Origin: a virus | Reading direction: 5' to 3' (one strand) | Virus record (IMG/VR): IMGVR_UViG_3300009496_000053 | Coordinates: 1 to 27,969 of that record | DNA: 27,969 bases | Part shown: positions 7,301 through 16,459 of the stretch, piece by piece | Layout: each line of letters begins with the position of its first letter | How positions within the stretch are numbered: the stretch's first letter is position 1 | The notes under the pieces: generated by a model | Seen by the model: the letters and a program-made list of their open reading frames with translations, nothing else | Database searches by the model: none | Told to the model about the DNA's origin: nothing | Position numbers and translations under genes: made by a program

Positions 7301-10300
7301 ATATCTTTCACCTGCTCCCCAATTAACCTGCGTAACAAGTCTTCCAGCGCCATTAGTAGTGCTTGTTCCGTATCTGGCGCTATCAACTAAAATAGTATGA
7401 AGAGTGTTAGGCTTAAGACCCCATGCTGAAATGTAAACAGTTTCTGATCTTGCAAATGTTTCTACTGGAATAGGTATGTTTTCTTCAAGAGATTCTGATC
7501 CATTCCACACATAGTCTGCTTCTCTATAGTCCCATACAGTAGAAGATTTTGGATTTATTGCAGATGGATTTGTCCATACAACATCGTACTCTGGCACGTA
7601 TAGTCCGCCGTCACCAGTCTCTACTGTGTTGTTTGGATCTGCGGAAAGTCCAAAGTTTTGTCCTGGATCTTGACCACCAATAGTACTGGTCGCAAATTCC
7701 CAGTTAGACCATTGTAAATTCCAGCCAGAATTATTTAAGGCTGTATCCAACCCTCTCAATAAATGATCGTATTCTCCGTTATCATTCTGAAGAGGTTGGC
7801 CTGCAACTCTATCATCTATAAAGTTAGCAACCGGCGGGTCAATTTGACAGCCTCCTGACCAAGGACCAGTTGCTACTGGTGTGCTTATTGGAGTAGTAGA
7901 GGTATCATTAATTGTCACTGAAGTACTTGCTGTTATTCCTGTACCAGAAAGAGTAATAGTCCAAGTTTCAGGGCTTTCAGTAGTTAAATCTTCTGCGATA
8001 GTAACCTGTAAGAAAGCGCAACCGGTTGCGTCTACAGTAAGAGTTCCTGTTCCATTTGCGGCTGTTGTTGGTACAGTACTATAGTCAGCAGCAATAATGC
8101 CGCCAGTAGTATCAGTGCCTGCAACTTGTGAAATCGTGTATCCTACCACTGTGCCTGTGGGCACATTAGTAGTCTCTAATGTTATGGTAAATGTATCGCC
8201 TTCATTTGCTACTGACTTTGATCTAAGCAAGTGATATGTAGGTGAAGTTGCCGTTGTACCACGATCACTTGCTCCAGTATCATTAGTTGAAGAACCTGTC
8301 TCTGTCTGATCTTGCCCTGTGCCATCATTATTTGTAGCAGTTTCTTCTGCTTCTTGTTCTGTAGCAGCAGGCGGAGTTATGAACAATTCACCCACAACAT
8401 TTCGATAAGAACTAGCTTGAGTTTGCTGTGTATAAATTGCTTCATTGTAAGGAACATGCCAGAAATATCCAGACTGACCAGCAGTAGTTCCAGTTGCTAT
8501 TGGCTTGAATCCTATTTGAGAAGTAGTGAACGCTGCCCTCAACTCTCTCTTTCTAACATCAATAGAACACTTGTTATCTGGACTACTGACATTATTAACT
8601 CCAAAGTTGGAGAAAGAGTCAACTAGATAACCGTTTTTATATCTGTCTATACCGTCAGAGTCGGGTATTATTACTTTTCCTGCTTCTTTTTCTAGCAAAG
8701 TGAGTGTAGTATAATACTCCAAATTTGATATTCTTTGCTCAAGCGCACCAATATCCTTCATTGTATATTTTTTGTTCTTCACAGGAACAATTGTCATTGA
8801 CAAATCTTCTCGACCAGCAATCTTTCCTGCTAACTGTGACAAACATGGATACGGAGGTAAATAACCGGTAGCCAGAGTCATTGCTCCTTCCGGTGAAGGA
8901 GGCATCTTAGGCGCAATAGAAGGAATGCCTTTAAGGATTTTAATATCTCTAGAAGGAGTAACAACTACTCTGTATGCTTCAGCTAAATAAAATTCTAAAT
9001 CTGTTGTAAATGTCGCTGAAGGAATAGGATTAGTAAGTCCTCCACCAGGACGATCAATTCTCTCAAAAGAACTTGGGTTAATAGGAGCTGCCGCTGCTGT
9101 TGCTCCAGGAGTTTCTGTTGACTCCATGAAAGGTCTAAAGTCAATGGCATTTCTCAAATCAAATACTTTACTAGATGACCTAGAAACATACAAAGGAATT
9201 TCTTCTGTTCGAATTCCAGTTGCACCAGTATCATCAACAGGATATGAATCTATGCAAGCAAAAGTTGGGCCGTCAATTGTGCCGTTGTCAAAGTAATCAA
9301 ATTCTACTGTAATATATTTTTCAGCAGTGAGGTCTATTGTGCTGCTAGATTTCTTTTCGATATAAGATAAGCCGTAGAAATTATCTCTTTGTCCATTATC
9401 TACATTAAACAAGTCTGAGACATTTCTAGCACCAGTAGTATAATCTGCGTTTGTTGTAGCTGTAATTCTTGTTACTCTAAATACGTCAGGTACACCGAGA
9501 CAGAATCTATTATTAGCAAAGTTTTCATTTGTATCTGCTTGTATTTTGACATATTTTGTTTTGACTAGGCTCTTAGTGATAGGAGCATCGTCAGAAACTT
9601 GCATATTGACATAGACTCTAACTTCAAAAGGAGCTCCTCCTATTGGGTTCAATTGTGTGCCTAAATCAATAGTCAAAGAAGTCTCGCTGGTTTGTGTTAC
9701 CTTACCAGTGAGATCAATAAATTCTCCTTTTTCTATCGTAGTACCGTCTATATCAAAAGATTCTCTTGCTACTAATTTAATATGACTAGCGACATTAGAT
9801 TCCGATACTGATCCATTGCCAAAAAAGAAAGTATGATCTGCGGCATCTGGTGCAAGATTTATTACACCATTACTGTCTGCAATTTTATCATATTCTTTAA
9901 TAAATTTAAAATTATATCCGTAAATTCCACCAGTGGCTGCTTGTAAAGTTTTTAGATGTTTGTACGGCAAATTCCAAACAAGTTTATTTGAATTCTTTTC
10001 ATAAACCTGTGCATCGCCTGCTTCGTTTAGTACGATGTCTGCGAAGGCATTTGCTTCGGAATTTTCGTAAGAAATACATCGAACTTCGCTAAAATCACCA
10101 CCAAACATTTTTATATCAAACAAATATAGCTTGAATTCAGCGGCAGCAGTTCCAGGTGTGCCAGAGGACAGTGCAATATGTCTAATTTTTGCAGTGCCTA
10201 TAATGTTTCCTGGTACAGAAGTATTAGAATACGCCCCCCCAGAAACGCCATTTGCTGGATTAGTGCTGTGTAAATTTACAATACCATTTGCGCTAGAATC

Positions 10301-11554
10301 TGCTCCGTCCGTATCCCATACACCGCATACGTCATTGACAATTACATAATTACCAAATGTTGTTGATTGTGATACAGTTTGTTCTATTTGAGTTGCACTT
10401 GGCTTGTTAAAAACTGATTCATTGTCTGCTAAAAGCTCTACAGGATAACCAGCAACACTTCCTAATCCAGCCTTCACGCCCAGAATAAGTTTATTAGCAT
10501 CTCCTCCCGCCGCACTTGGAAGCTGACCTCCATTTCTTGCTCCAGCAGAACGTAAATGCTCTTTAAAGTAAACTTGCATTCCTTTTGAAACATAATTGCC
10601 GTGTCGATCAAATGTTTCTCTGGCCAGAATTTTTCTAATTCCGCCTAAAGGGTCTGTTTCTATTTTAGCTCTTGTAATTTTTCCGTTAGAGTATGTTGCA
10701 ATCTGAAAATAATTATCTGCTGGTGAAGAATCTCTGTTATAAGATATTAATGATACAGTATTTTGCAATCTATCTGCACCAGGAGCTCCCTCATTAAAAG
10801 TTCCTCTAGCGTTGTCGTATAGAGTACCATCAACAGACGCTTGTTTGACAGATTGATTTACTAAGAATCCTATTTTTTTATCTGTATAAGGACTAAAGCT
10901 ATCAATAAAAACAGAGAGATTTTTAGTTCGAATGAAATTGCCAAGAGCATAAATTATGCCAGGAGACATAGTTAAATGAGGAGCTACGCCTGCATAAAAA
11001 TCTCTCTTACCAAAAGTTCCACTGGATGTAGTTTGAGTAACAAAGGTTTTTCCTTTTATATTCGTGTTTACAGATTCTACTGTTAGTGTTTCCCCTTGAT
11101 TAAATCTTTTGTATTGATTAGTTGTTAAATCTGCGTTCTGACCATTCTCGTCTATGTAAACAATGTACAATGCTTTTGTGTTAATTGTATCGCTGACTGT
11201 AATTTGTCCAGTCTTGTGTGTAATAATTCTTGCCCTTAGTCCAGTAGTGGCTCCAACTACAACTGCATTGTCATATGAAGCTAGATCAGCATTAGCAATA
11301 GGATCTTCATTAGCATCGTCATCGATAATTTTAACGAAACTAAAGTTTTCAATTTTTTGCTCGCAGCCACTAATGACTGCACCTTCTTTAAGACTAAAAC
11401 TACCTAATTGTGATAATTGATCGGAAAGAACTGTTTGAAGCTGAGTTAATTCTCTAGCTTGAACAGCAACACCTGGCTTAAAAAGTACCCGATGGTAATT
11501 CTTTTGAGGATCAAAATCATCATAATAAGGTGAAGAATTTAAATTAAGGGCCAT
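4346..11554 (-). CDS. giant baseplate/tail structural protein, DUF4815-like
   Basis: A 2402-residue virion protein. The N-terminus (YYDDFDPQKNYHRVLFKPG, then QARELTQLQ) is typical of the DUF4815 structural proteins of marine T4-like phages, as is the AIDFRPF segment near residue 805. An acidic Thr-rich linker (about residues 1060-1100) leads into a Calx-beta-like domain (about 1100-1220; SVANEGDTFTITLETT). Near residue 1720 comes a jelly-roll-like module (DPLAQSFYVEG). Two GGxGY-type modules lie at about 5500-5625 and 4500-4715. The end (FKQFAIKIVHLSSN, then LRAYAL) resembles the conserved C-terminus of the family. The ATG follows an AGGA site. It lies after gp8, where T4 has gp9 to gp12, so it probably forms a peripheral baseplate or fibre-attachment element. 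Its exact position in the particle is not known to me. Confidence 0.8.
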   Translation of the reverse strand: MALNLNSSPYYDDFDPQKNYHRVLFKPGVAVQARELTQLQTVLSDQLSQLGSFSLKEGAVISGCEQKIENFSFVKIIDDDANEDPIANADLASYDNAVVVGATTGLRARIITHKTGQITVSDTINTKALYIVYIDENGQNADLTTNQYKRFNQGETLTVESVNTNIKGKTFVTQTTSSGTFGKRDFYAGVAPHLTMSPGIIYALGNFIRTKNLSVFIDSFSPYTDKKIGFLVNQSVKQASVDGTLYDNARGTFNEGAPGADRLQNTVSLISYNRDSSPADNYFQIATYSNGKITRAKIETDPLGGIRKILARETFDRHGNYVSKGMQVYFKEHLRSAGARNGGQLPSAAGGDANKLILGVKAGLGSVAGYPVELLADNESVFNKPSATQIEQTVSQSTTFGNYVIVNDVCGVWDTDGADSSANGIVNLHSTNPANGVSGGAYSNTSVPGNIIGTAKIRHIALSSGTPGTAAAEFKLYLFDIKMFGGDFSEVRCISYENSEANAFADIVLNEAGDAQVYEKNSNKLVWNLPYKHLKTLQAATGGIYGYNFKFIKEYDKIADSNGVINLAPDAADHTFFFGNGSVSESNVASHIKLVARESFDIDGTTIEKGEFIDLTGKVTQTSETSLTIDLGTQLNPIGGAPFEVRVYVNMQVSDDAPITKSLVKTKYVKIQADTNENFANNRFCLGVPDVFRVTRITATTNADYTTGARNVSDLFNVDNGQRDNFYGLSYIEKKSSSTIDLTAEKYITVEFDYFDNGTIDGPTFACIDSYPVDDTGATGIRTEEIPLYVSRSSSKVFDLRNAIDFRPFMESTETPGATAAAAPINPSSFERIDRPGGGLTNPIPSATFTTDLEFYLAEAYRVVVTPSRDIKILKGIPSIAPKMPPSPEGAMTLATGYLPPYPCLSQLAGKIAGREDLSMTIVPVKNKKYTMKDIGALEQRISNLEYYTTLTLLEKEAGKVIIPDSDGIDRYKNGYLVDSFSNFGVNNVSSPDNKCSIDVRKRELRAAFTTSQIGFKPIATGTTAGQSGYFWHVPYNEAIYTQQTQASSYRNVVGELFITPPAATEQEAEETATNNDGTGQDQTETGSSTNDTGASDRGTTATSPTYHLLRSKSVANEGDTFTITLETTNVPTGTVVGYTISQVAGTDTTGGIIAADYSTVPTTAANGTGTLTVDATGCAFLQVTIAEDLTTESPETWTITLSGTGITASTSVTINDTSTTPISTPVATGPWSGGCQIDPPVANFIDDRVAGQPLQNDNGEYDHLLRGLDTALNNSGWNLQWSNWEFATSTIGGQDPGQNFGLSADPNNTVETGDGGLYVPEYDVVWTNPSAINPKSSTVWDYREADYVWNGSESLEENIPIPVETFARSETVYISAWGLKPNTLHTILVDSARYGTSTTNGAGRLVTQVNWGAGERYNREEGIKIEITNHNDISQADSSTYGYFYANHSVERTVITNLTTRKPRPASAIGDREVRSRTYDDRTATDIDKKIEQVKFTTGIQDPWVQTQTLAGDSLVRANRVPIEQLDVSDTVLGVTCGVPDSLQDLTTGISKAVLERADGSRYGVEMADPGCATYNDYLQNQAPPSVKEQAKVYIDVDTTNTSTVQVETQQVILVDDSATIDTATGTVQTIDASVYTHGDADETSPSVNTSATASSLGESNVRLTTSTTNKDVTEDVEVINVPNATSVTNITDLNIDLEALAALDFDFSIPDLFCAEAGPGSFAQDPLAQSFYVEGMEGGMFITSADVFFRNKSSEENNNGITLQIREMINGVPGSTIIAESHKTRSECLVSTEDSSGKVTFNSTNFKFSGPVHLQNNTEYCMVLKPDANDRGYEAWLGKLGEIRKGSTEVITEQTHSGVLFTSANNRTWSAHQDEDLMFVVRRAKFEVNQNYIVNTVNKNIDWIKFDADEWDRTPTAVTDFITEDGTFLTPPSYFPVADFVHGFKATINSAGSYATDGTYNLVFTNTGTNGSNAAGTYTVSGGAVTAITLTNPGSGYTSAPTVALTSGDPTTAATVSLSLNRAKVSRYDKLVTSYELEVTSGSFVVGDLVGNGVTYTKISTIEDRDLTAHCVQYHAINPDQIGTLSSKIALTKKDELTANTTLSDAVLQTTVELPEVKTVYSYSNEIARDGEKTARLQFTLSTTSNNVSPILDLAALDMLAIANNINNTSTEEEIRSGGNAQSKYISRKVVLAEGQDAEDLKIFLDNAIPSNAAVEVYAKLQNAEDDGEFESDVYWRKLEVETSPFIATTGFAEYSYKIPEKSTGTWGVDSTTGIFEYDVTRVASIPVVTGGTYVSAPIIKITDNAGVGYGASAEAIMNGNTISEIRITNPGRYYSAGNVNAQIVPGTGGETVAGSLGTATTSTVTYKSFKQFAIKIVHLSSNRAILPKTKTLRAYALQV
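7890..8260 (-). other. Calx-beta-like domain within the giant structural protein
   Basis: This segment encodes about 120 residues with the Calx-beta-type pattern: NEGDTFTITLETTNVP at the start, a central strand pair, then TTESPETWTITLSG before INDTS. The preceding 40 residues are an Asp/Glu/Thr/Gly-rich linker. Such domains bind calcium in adhesion proteins. Here I see only the fold-type pattern, not proof of calcium binding. Confidence 0.55.
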
Positions 11555-11563
11555 TATTTTTTC

Positions 11564-13333
11564 CTAAAATTGTACTATTGCTTTTATTGTTTCTACTTGA
11601 TCTGTTGATCTAGCTATAGATGTTCTGTTCTCAATGTAAACAACTTCTCCATAAGCAGTGCTTATTTCTGGATCTGTAACACTATTTATAGTCAGTGAGG
11701 AAATGTCTTGTGTGACGTTTTTCAACACGCTTGCGTTTTTTATGTTTGGTATTATCGATTGCAAGTATATGTCAAAAGTTCCCTCTGTTGCAGTTGACTC
11801 TACTATCTGTATTACTCTAAATCGTCCTTCATCTGCATCACCTTCGTCGGTAACTATTATGTCATCAATTACATAATTAGCAGAACTGCTTACGTTAGCT
11901 ATAAAACATGTGGTAGCGGTTGCTTCTCTCCATATGTTTTGCTCGTCATAATCATAAATATTTTTCAATAAGCCTATTTGTCTAAAATCATTATCTATCA
12001 TCAAATCTCTATTTGTGTTATCTGACAATGAAGAGACTATTCCTACTGTTGTGCTAAAGAGTTCTCGTACTGGATTACTACCATGTCCGAGTATAGGAGA
12101 AATGATTGCTCTCGCTGTTGCCTTTTTAGACAAATCATCATCAGCGGTATGAATTTCATCTCCATTTGAATCAACAAAAGTTATATCTGCGTAATTATAA
12201 TTTGCACCAACATCAGTTATTTTTATTGCGGTAATAGTTCCAGTGCCTTCTGCTATCGTAACAGTGGCTACTGCTTGATCTGTTGATAATACACTATCTC
12301 CAGTTATCTTGACAAAAGTGTCTCCAGCAACATAATCTCTTCCGCCATCTTCAACAAGTATTCTTTCTATTGTTCCTGCGATGGCAGTATTTTCTACTGC
12401 CTTTTGTAAAACGGTATTTTCTGGATCAGCATCGCCGAGAGTAACAGTTGCCTCAGCAACTCTGAAGTTTTCATCTTCTTCGTCTCCGCCGCCTGTGAAT
12501 TGAACAAATGCAAAAGTGTATCCCAATCCTTCAAATGTTTCGCCATTTTCACTGTCTATAGTAACTGAGTCAACTTGGCCGCTTTCATTAATTGTTGCAC
12601 TCGCCCTAGCTCCTGTCCCATCCCCCTGTATGTATACCTTTGGAGCAGAGGTATAACCTGCGCCGCCATTGGTTACAGTAATAGATTTTACTTCACCAAC
12701 AAGAGTTCCATATCCTGGACTATCTGTGGTGAGTTTTCTGATAGGAATATACTTCGCATCTAAAAACTTATTCTGATCGGCTTCTGAAACCTGATACATA
12801 AACTTCCATTTATATCCATCGTCAGTCTGAAATATGTTTGTAGTAGTAAGTTCAGGTTCATCTGTACTGTTTACAATGTTTCCAAATTCCGGTTCGGTTG
12901 GATCGAGCTGCCGATTTTCAATACACTTATACACCCTGTTTGCAGAAGTGTATACATAGAACTTAGCATCTGCTAAAGTAGTGGCGCCTGAAGGTGCTGG
13001 GTTATTTTCAGAATAATCGTCATCATAAGCATCGTAAATGCTGGGTTTTAGTGGGGTTCCTTCTTCCCAATCTATTCTTCTAATTAAATTACAGACATCA
13101 GAAGGATTTACTTTTTGAGTAAAGAGAATATTATTTCTAAACTGATTAATGTATTTTTGAGAATCATACGCAGTTTCTGGACTTTCTTCGTCTGTCCATG
13201 CGGTTGTCCTTGCAAGCGCAAAATTGTAATAGTCATATAACTTATTAGTATCAGAATCTATTACGTTTTTTACTTCTCGAACAAATGATCTCGCTAGTTC
13301 GACCCTAGCCAGTCTAGTCAATAAGATAGCCAC
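11564..13333 (-). CDS. 8: baseplate wedge protein gp8-like
   Basis: A 589-residue wedge protein. The N-terminus (ARSFVREVKNVID, LYDYYNFALARTTAW) and the following NNILFTQKVNPSDVCNLIRR, then FYVYTSANRVYKC and GYKWKFMYQVS, give the gp8 pattern of marine T4-like phages. T4 gp8 is 334 residues, so this one is much longer. The extra length lies mostly between residues about 215 and 390, which carry GGAGYTSAP-type modules. The start is GTG at 13333, with AGG about 8 bases upstream. No nearby ATG would keep the conserved N-terminus. It begins 12 bases after the small fibre-like gene and ends 9 bases before the giant structural gene. gp8 joins gp6, gp7, gp10, gp25 and gp53 in the T4 wedge. Confidence 0.8.
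   Translation of the reverse strand: MAILLTRLARVELARSFVREVKNVIDSDTNKLYDYYNFALARTTAWTDEESPETAYDSQKYINQFRNNILFTQKVNPSDVCNLIRRIDWEEGTPLKPSIYDAYDDDYSENNPAPSGATTLADAKFYVYTSANRVYKCIENRQLDPTEPEFGNIVNSTDEPELTTTNIFQTDDGYKWKFMYQVSEADQNKFLDAKYIPIRKLTTDSPGYGTLVGEVKSITVTNGGAGYTSAPKVYIQGDGTGARASATINESGQVDSVTIDSENGETFEGLGYTFAFVQFTGGGDEEDENFRVAEATVTLGDADPENTVLQKAVENTAIAGTIERILVEDGGRDYVAGDTFVKITGDSVLSTDQAVATVTIAEGTGTITAIKITDVGANYNYADITFVDSNGDEIHTADDDLSKKATARAIISPILGHGSNPVRELFSTTVGIVSSLSDNTNRDLMIDNDFRQIGLLKNIYDYDEQNIWREATATTCFIANVSSSANYVIDDIIVTDEGDADEGRFRVIQIVESTATEGTFDIYLQSIIPNIKNASVLKNVTQDISSLTINSVTDPEISTAYGEVVYIENRTSIARSTDQVETIKAIVQF
11683..11690 (-). promoter_or_regulatory. TATAAATA octamer inside the gp8 end (weak late-promoter candidate)
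   Basis: It lies in the last codons of gp8 (TINS), about 130 bases before the giant structural gene. It could supply that gene with its own late transcript, but it is coding sequence and may be chance. Confidence 0.3.
12170..12690 (-). other. GGxGY beta modules inserted in gp8
   Basis: Two or three related units are visible: SITVTNGGAGYTSAPKVYI, then ERILVEDGGRDYVAGDTFV, then ITAIKITDVGANYNYAD. Each has a strand, a GG-x-x-Y turn and a second strand followed by an Ala/Thr-rich strand. They account for much of the excess length of this gp8. Confidence 0.7.
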
Positions 13334-13345
13334 TATTTTTACCTA

Positions 13346-13810
13346 TTAAGAGATGGTAATGGTCCAAGTGACCGTCATTGTATCTGCTGCACCTTTGTTA
13401 ATTATGGCAAATACCGTGCGGCAAAGCATATCGCCAGTACTACCATCGTTAAAGATACCAGCTTCTGTCAATCCAGCAGTTCCTGTTCCAGCAGAAAAAG
13501 TTGCAGTATACACTGTGTCAGCGCCATTGATTACCGTATCTGTCAAAAGAACTCTAGCACCGGCCACTTCTGATCCAAGAGTAGTATCGCTAAGAGCTGC
13601 TGCTGTGTTATCAGTACCAACTGCCATATGAGTCATTGCATCAGGAATCGTGTGACTTCCTCCTGTATCTTTCATGCGACCAGCAATGAAATTTAGACCA
13701 GTTGTTACTACTAGATTTGGTACAGTAAAATCTTCTTTGACTTTACCGTTTTCATCTCTAACTACAATGTTTAGTTTACCTGTAGCTTTTGTTGTTTCGG
13801 ATTTGAGCAT
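13346..13810 (-). CDS. small fibre-like structural protein between gp7 and gp8
   Basis: A 154-residue protein starting at ATG 13810 (MLKSETTKATG). An upstream in-frame TTG at 13822 is possible, but the GGAG at 13817-13820 is spaced 6 bases from the ATG and would lie within the TTG-started codons. Features are FTVPNLVVTTGLNFIAGRM near residue 30, MTHMAVGTDNTA, and a C-terminal LTEAGIFN...MLCRTVF...TVTWTI run. This pattern recurs in small phage tail or fibre proteins of unknown detailed function. It sits 15 bases after gp7 and 12 bases before gp8, an insertion relative to the T4 gene order 6-7-8, so it may be a wedge-associated decoration protein. Confidence 0.65.
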   Translation of the reverse strand: MLKSETTKATGKLNIVVRDENGKVKEDFTVPNLVVTTGLNFIAGRMKDTGGSHTIPDAMTHMAVGTDNTAAALSDTTLGSEVAGARVLLTDTVINGADTVYTATFSAGTGTAGLTEAGIFNDGSTGDMLCRTVFAIINKGAADTMTVTWTITIS

Positions 13811-13816
13811 TTTTGT

Positions 13817-13820
13817 CTCC
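13817..13820 (-). promoter_or_regulatory. Shine-Dalgarno GGAG deciding the start of the small fibre-like gene
   Basis: GGAG on the minus strand is followed by ACAAAA and ATG 13810. The alternative TTG start at 13822 would place this site inside the coding sequence. Confidence 0.65.
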
Positions 13821-13825
13821 AAATA

Positions 13826-16459
13826 TTAGAATGTGCCTAAATTAACGCCTGTAACATAATCTTCAGCGAAGTATGTAAGAGCATAATTTTGAGGCCCGTT
13901 TATTGTTCCACTGTCTGAAGTTGTAGCAGAATCAGATTGTGAAGTTGTAGATAATTTACTAACTGCTTCAGAAACACTTGAAGAATCAGTCAGAGGCTTA
14001 GTTGTATTTATAACAGGAACAGAAGAGGCTGTAAGAATATTAGAGATTGATTTCTCTAAAGTTTTGAATACTCCTGGTCCATGATAGAAATCAGGCAAAT
14101 ATTCAGCTTCTACATATAGAGAATCATCGTAGTCGTCAGATGCTCCCACTGTTTCAAACACGGGCAAACCAAAGTCATACAGATACTCGAATAGTTCAGA
14201 TGCAGATAAAATATCAGTAACTGGCAATTCTACGTCAATCGCAAAATAATCAGACGTAGATAAACTTTCTGCAAATGACCTTAAGAATGAAACTTCTATG
14301 TCTACAAGGTCTGTTGCTTCTGCTTGGGTGTTTAATACTTTATTTAATAACTTAAATACACCAGCGCCTAGATATCCGAATGGTAAATAGTCTGCTTCTA
14401 CATATGTATCATCAACATATTCATCGTTTGTAGTTGCAACGTCTGAAGGATTTTTACCAAAATCAAATACTTCTGCATGAGTAGTTGATGCGACATCATC
14501 AAAGTCTCTAAACCATTGAACAACAATTGTGACAACATCTGGCGAAGTAACAATATCTTCAGTCTTAAATTCGTGTAGATGTAATCCTTCAGTCTCTATT
14601 GTAAAGAAAGGAGCAAACCCGACATTATTTTTAATAATTAGATCGCCAAATACTTCCATGCCCGCTGGATGCATTATTTCTTTGAAACGCTTCTTCCAGC
14701 TACTTTCAGGCATAGTTGATTTAATTATATAAGAATAGCTCTGATATCTGTAGTTGTCTTGTATTCTATTAGCGTCAGATAATTTGCCTCTATCGTCTTT
14801 AAATTTTCCTTCTTCAACAAAAAGATATCCAGTAGTTATGGTAAGAATTACAGATTTACGCAAAGAAGAACCTATACCAATATTAAATTCAGCTTCAGTG
14901 AATCTTCTGCCTGGATTTATAATTGAAAACGAAGTGGGAGCATTCTTAGTGTCAGTTGATTGTATTCGTATAACGCCATTGTTATTGCCACCTTCTTCAT
15001 TAACAGTATTAATCTGACCAACCGAAAATCCTGCATTAAGAGTTCCAGTAGAAATCACAGTACCAGTGCCAGTACCAACGCCTGTTGCTGTGAAAATTGT
15101 TCCTACATCACTGTCTGCTGCTCCTATCAAAGTAAAGTCTGTTGAGCCTGAAGAAACGATTTTATATTCTCTTCCAACAACTATTCTAAAAGGTTGTATG
15201 ATGCCATCATATACAGAAGCAGAAACGGAAGAAATACATCTATCTAAATACGCCCTTACATTTTCTTCTTCCGCAGTTGCTCCTCTATCAACAATAAATG
15301 TTCTTACATTAGAGGTATTAAAAGAAAGAGAATACTCACCATCAGTATATCCAGTTCCTCCATCATTTATAACGATTGAAGTGACAATACCTTCTGAGAC
15401 AACCGCTCTAGCTGAAAAGTCTATGCCAGAACCTGCGCCAGACAGTACTACAGCAGGTGCTGCTGTGTACTGTAAACCGCCATTAGTCACTTCAATATTT
15501 GTTACAATTCCGCCAGATATAGTAGCTTTTGCCGCTGCTCCAACACCTGGACCAGGAATAGAAGTAATTCCTTCTGGCAATTTTATTTGAACTTCATACA
15601 CCTGAGGTGAAGTATATGCTATTTTAGAAACTCTAGGAATAGTTATGGAAACAATTCTAGGAATAGTAACAGATCCAATTGTTTCATAATATATTAAATC
15701 GGCAACAGTTCCATTTAAATTTTGTACATCGAAATTATCATAACCAGCAGTCGCAAAAACGAATCTGTCTTGTATCCATATACCATCCGAAGCACGAAGT
15801 ATATTTTTACTTGGGAAATATACATCAACTTCTTCGTCATAAATTAGCTTGAAATATGCTTTAATCGATCTAACAGAACCTTTAGATTCGTATATGTTCT
15901 TTATTTTTTTGAGTAAAGTTTTTCTGTCTGCTTGCAGTAGTTGAGGAAACTCTTTAGCAAGTTCTAAGGCTCTTTTGTTAAGTTCTTCGTCATTAATATC
16001 GTCTATATCTGAATATTTTTTATTCAAAAGAAGATTGGCAGGATTTCCATCAGAATCTATATACTCATAATACTTTTCAATGAAAGTAATAAATTGGGTA
16101 TAGTCATCTCGTATGAATTCAGGAACCGTGTACTTGACTCCTGTTGAGCTTTTTTCTTCGTATTCAGTAGAACTAGCAGTGGCAAACCCAAGCACAGCAG
16201 TTAAAATCGCACCAGCTCCACCAGTTGAATCTGTTACAGTTACTGTGGGAGCACTAGTATAACCACTGCCTATATTTGTTACGTTTACTGTAGTTATTAC
16301 ACCACCAAGAACACTTGCTGTTGCAGTTGCACCAGTTCCTCCTCCTCCTGATATTGTTATAGTAGGAAGAGTTGCTGACTCTGCGCTGTATCCAGAGCCA
16401 CCATTTTCAATAGTGATGCTAGAAACATACTTTAAAAACTCTGGTATTTGATGTGACAT
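13826..16459 (-). CDS. 7: baseplate wedge protein gp7-like
   Basis: An 877-residue protein. Two parts match the C-terminal half of T4 gp7 as I remember it: [20 protein letters not shown] followed by EEVDVYF (about residues 190-217), like the T4 stretch ending in YNEEVEIE, and [20 protein letters not shown] followed by HPAGMEVFG (about 575-615), like T4 SYYVMKIKSNLPSSRWK with HPVGFGF. The large N-terminal part of T4 gp7 (1032 residues) is replaced by GGxGYTSAP modules (residues 12-90). More modules lie at about 302-383 and 424-466. The last 200 residues hold two YVEAxYLP repeats and a YFAEDYVTG end. The start overlaps the stop of gp6 (TAATG). gp7 is a wedge component assembled with gp10, gp8, gp6 and gp25. 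Confidence 0.8.
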   Translation of the reverse strand: MSHQIPEFLKYVSSITIENGGSGYSAESATLPTITISGGGGTGATATASVLGGVITTVNVTNIGSGYTSAPTVTVTDSTGGAGAILTAVLGFATASSTEYEEKSSTGVKYTVPEFIRDDYTQFITFIEKYYEYIDSDGNPANLLLNKKYSDIDDINDEELNKRALELAKEFPQLLQADRKTLLKKIKNIYESKGSVRSIKAYFKLIYDEEVDVYFPSKNILRASDGIWIQDRFVFATAGYDNFDVQNLNGTVADLIYYETIGSVTIPRIVSITIPRVSKIAYTSPQVYEVQIKLPEGITSIPGPGVGAAAKATISGGIVTNIEVTNGGLQYTAAPAVVLSGAGSGIDFSARAVVSEGIVTSIVINDGGTGYTDGEYSLSFNTSNVRTFIVDRGATAEEENVRAYLDRCISSVSASVYDGIIQPFRIVVGREYKIVSSGSTDFTLIGAADSDVGTIFTATGVGTGTGTVISTGTLNAGFSVGQINTVNEEGGNNNGVIRIQSTDTKNAPTSFSIINPGRRFTEAEFNIGIGSSLRKSVILTITTGYLFVEEGKFKDDRGKLSDANRIQDNYRYQSYSYIIKSTMPESSWKKRFKEIMHPAGMEVFGDLIIKNNVGFAPFFTIETEGLHLHEFKTEDIVTSPDVVTIVVQWFRDFDDVASTTHAEVFDFGKNPSDVATTNDEYVDDTYVEADYLPFGYLGAGVFKLLNKVLNTQAEATDLVDIEVSFLRSFAESLSTSDYFAIDVELPVTDILSASELFEYLYDFGLPVFETVGASDDYDDSLYVEAEYLPDFYHGPGVFKTLEKSISNILTASSVPVINTTKPLTDSSSVSEAVSKLSTTSQSDSATTSDSGTINGPQNYALTYFAEDYVTGVNLGTF
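14005..14012 (-). promoter_or_regulatory. TATAAATA octamer inside gp7 (weak late-promoter candidate)
   Basis: It lies within the gp7 coding sequence (VINTT), about 195 bases before the small fibre-like gene. Its upstream flank TTCCTGT equals that of the octamer before gp48. It may be chance. Confidence 0.3.
14030..14425 (-). repeat. two copies of a YVEAxYLP repeat in the gp7 C-terminal region
   Basis: About 14310-14425 encodes [18 protein letters not shown], and about 14030-14135 encodes [18 protein letters not shown], each followed by a Lys-rich helix start. The copies are about 280 bases apart and have diverged in sequence, so this is an old internal duplication. Confidence 0.75.
15060..15186 (-). 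other. inserted [12 protein letters not shown]-type module in gp7
   Basis: This encodes [19 protein letters not shown], then [18 protein letters not shown], a short beta-type motif that I recall from many marine phage structural proteins. It lies between the two halves of the gp7-like core. Confidence 0.6.
15310..15555 (-). other. GGxGY beta modules in the middle of gp7
   Basis: Units [20 protein letters not shown] and [19 protein letters not shown] are separated by an Ala-rich strand, the same pattern as in gp8 and the giant structural protein. Confidence 0.65.
16190..16424 (-). other. GGxGY beta modules at the gp7 N-terminus
   Basis: Units [19 protein letters not shown] and [20 protein letters not shown] are joined by [13 protein letters not shown]. 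They precede the first recognisable gp7-like segment. Confidence 0.7.

Noticed and set aside
13811-13822. TTG start giving four extra residues to the small fibre-like protein
   Set aside because: The GGAG ribosome binding site lies within these codons and is correctly spaced for ATG 13810.
15066-15590. Plus-strand open frame of 174 codons
   Set aside because: It is antisense to gp7 over its GGxGY modules. It has no homology-like motif, and the gp7 frame is clearly coding.
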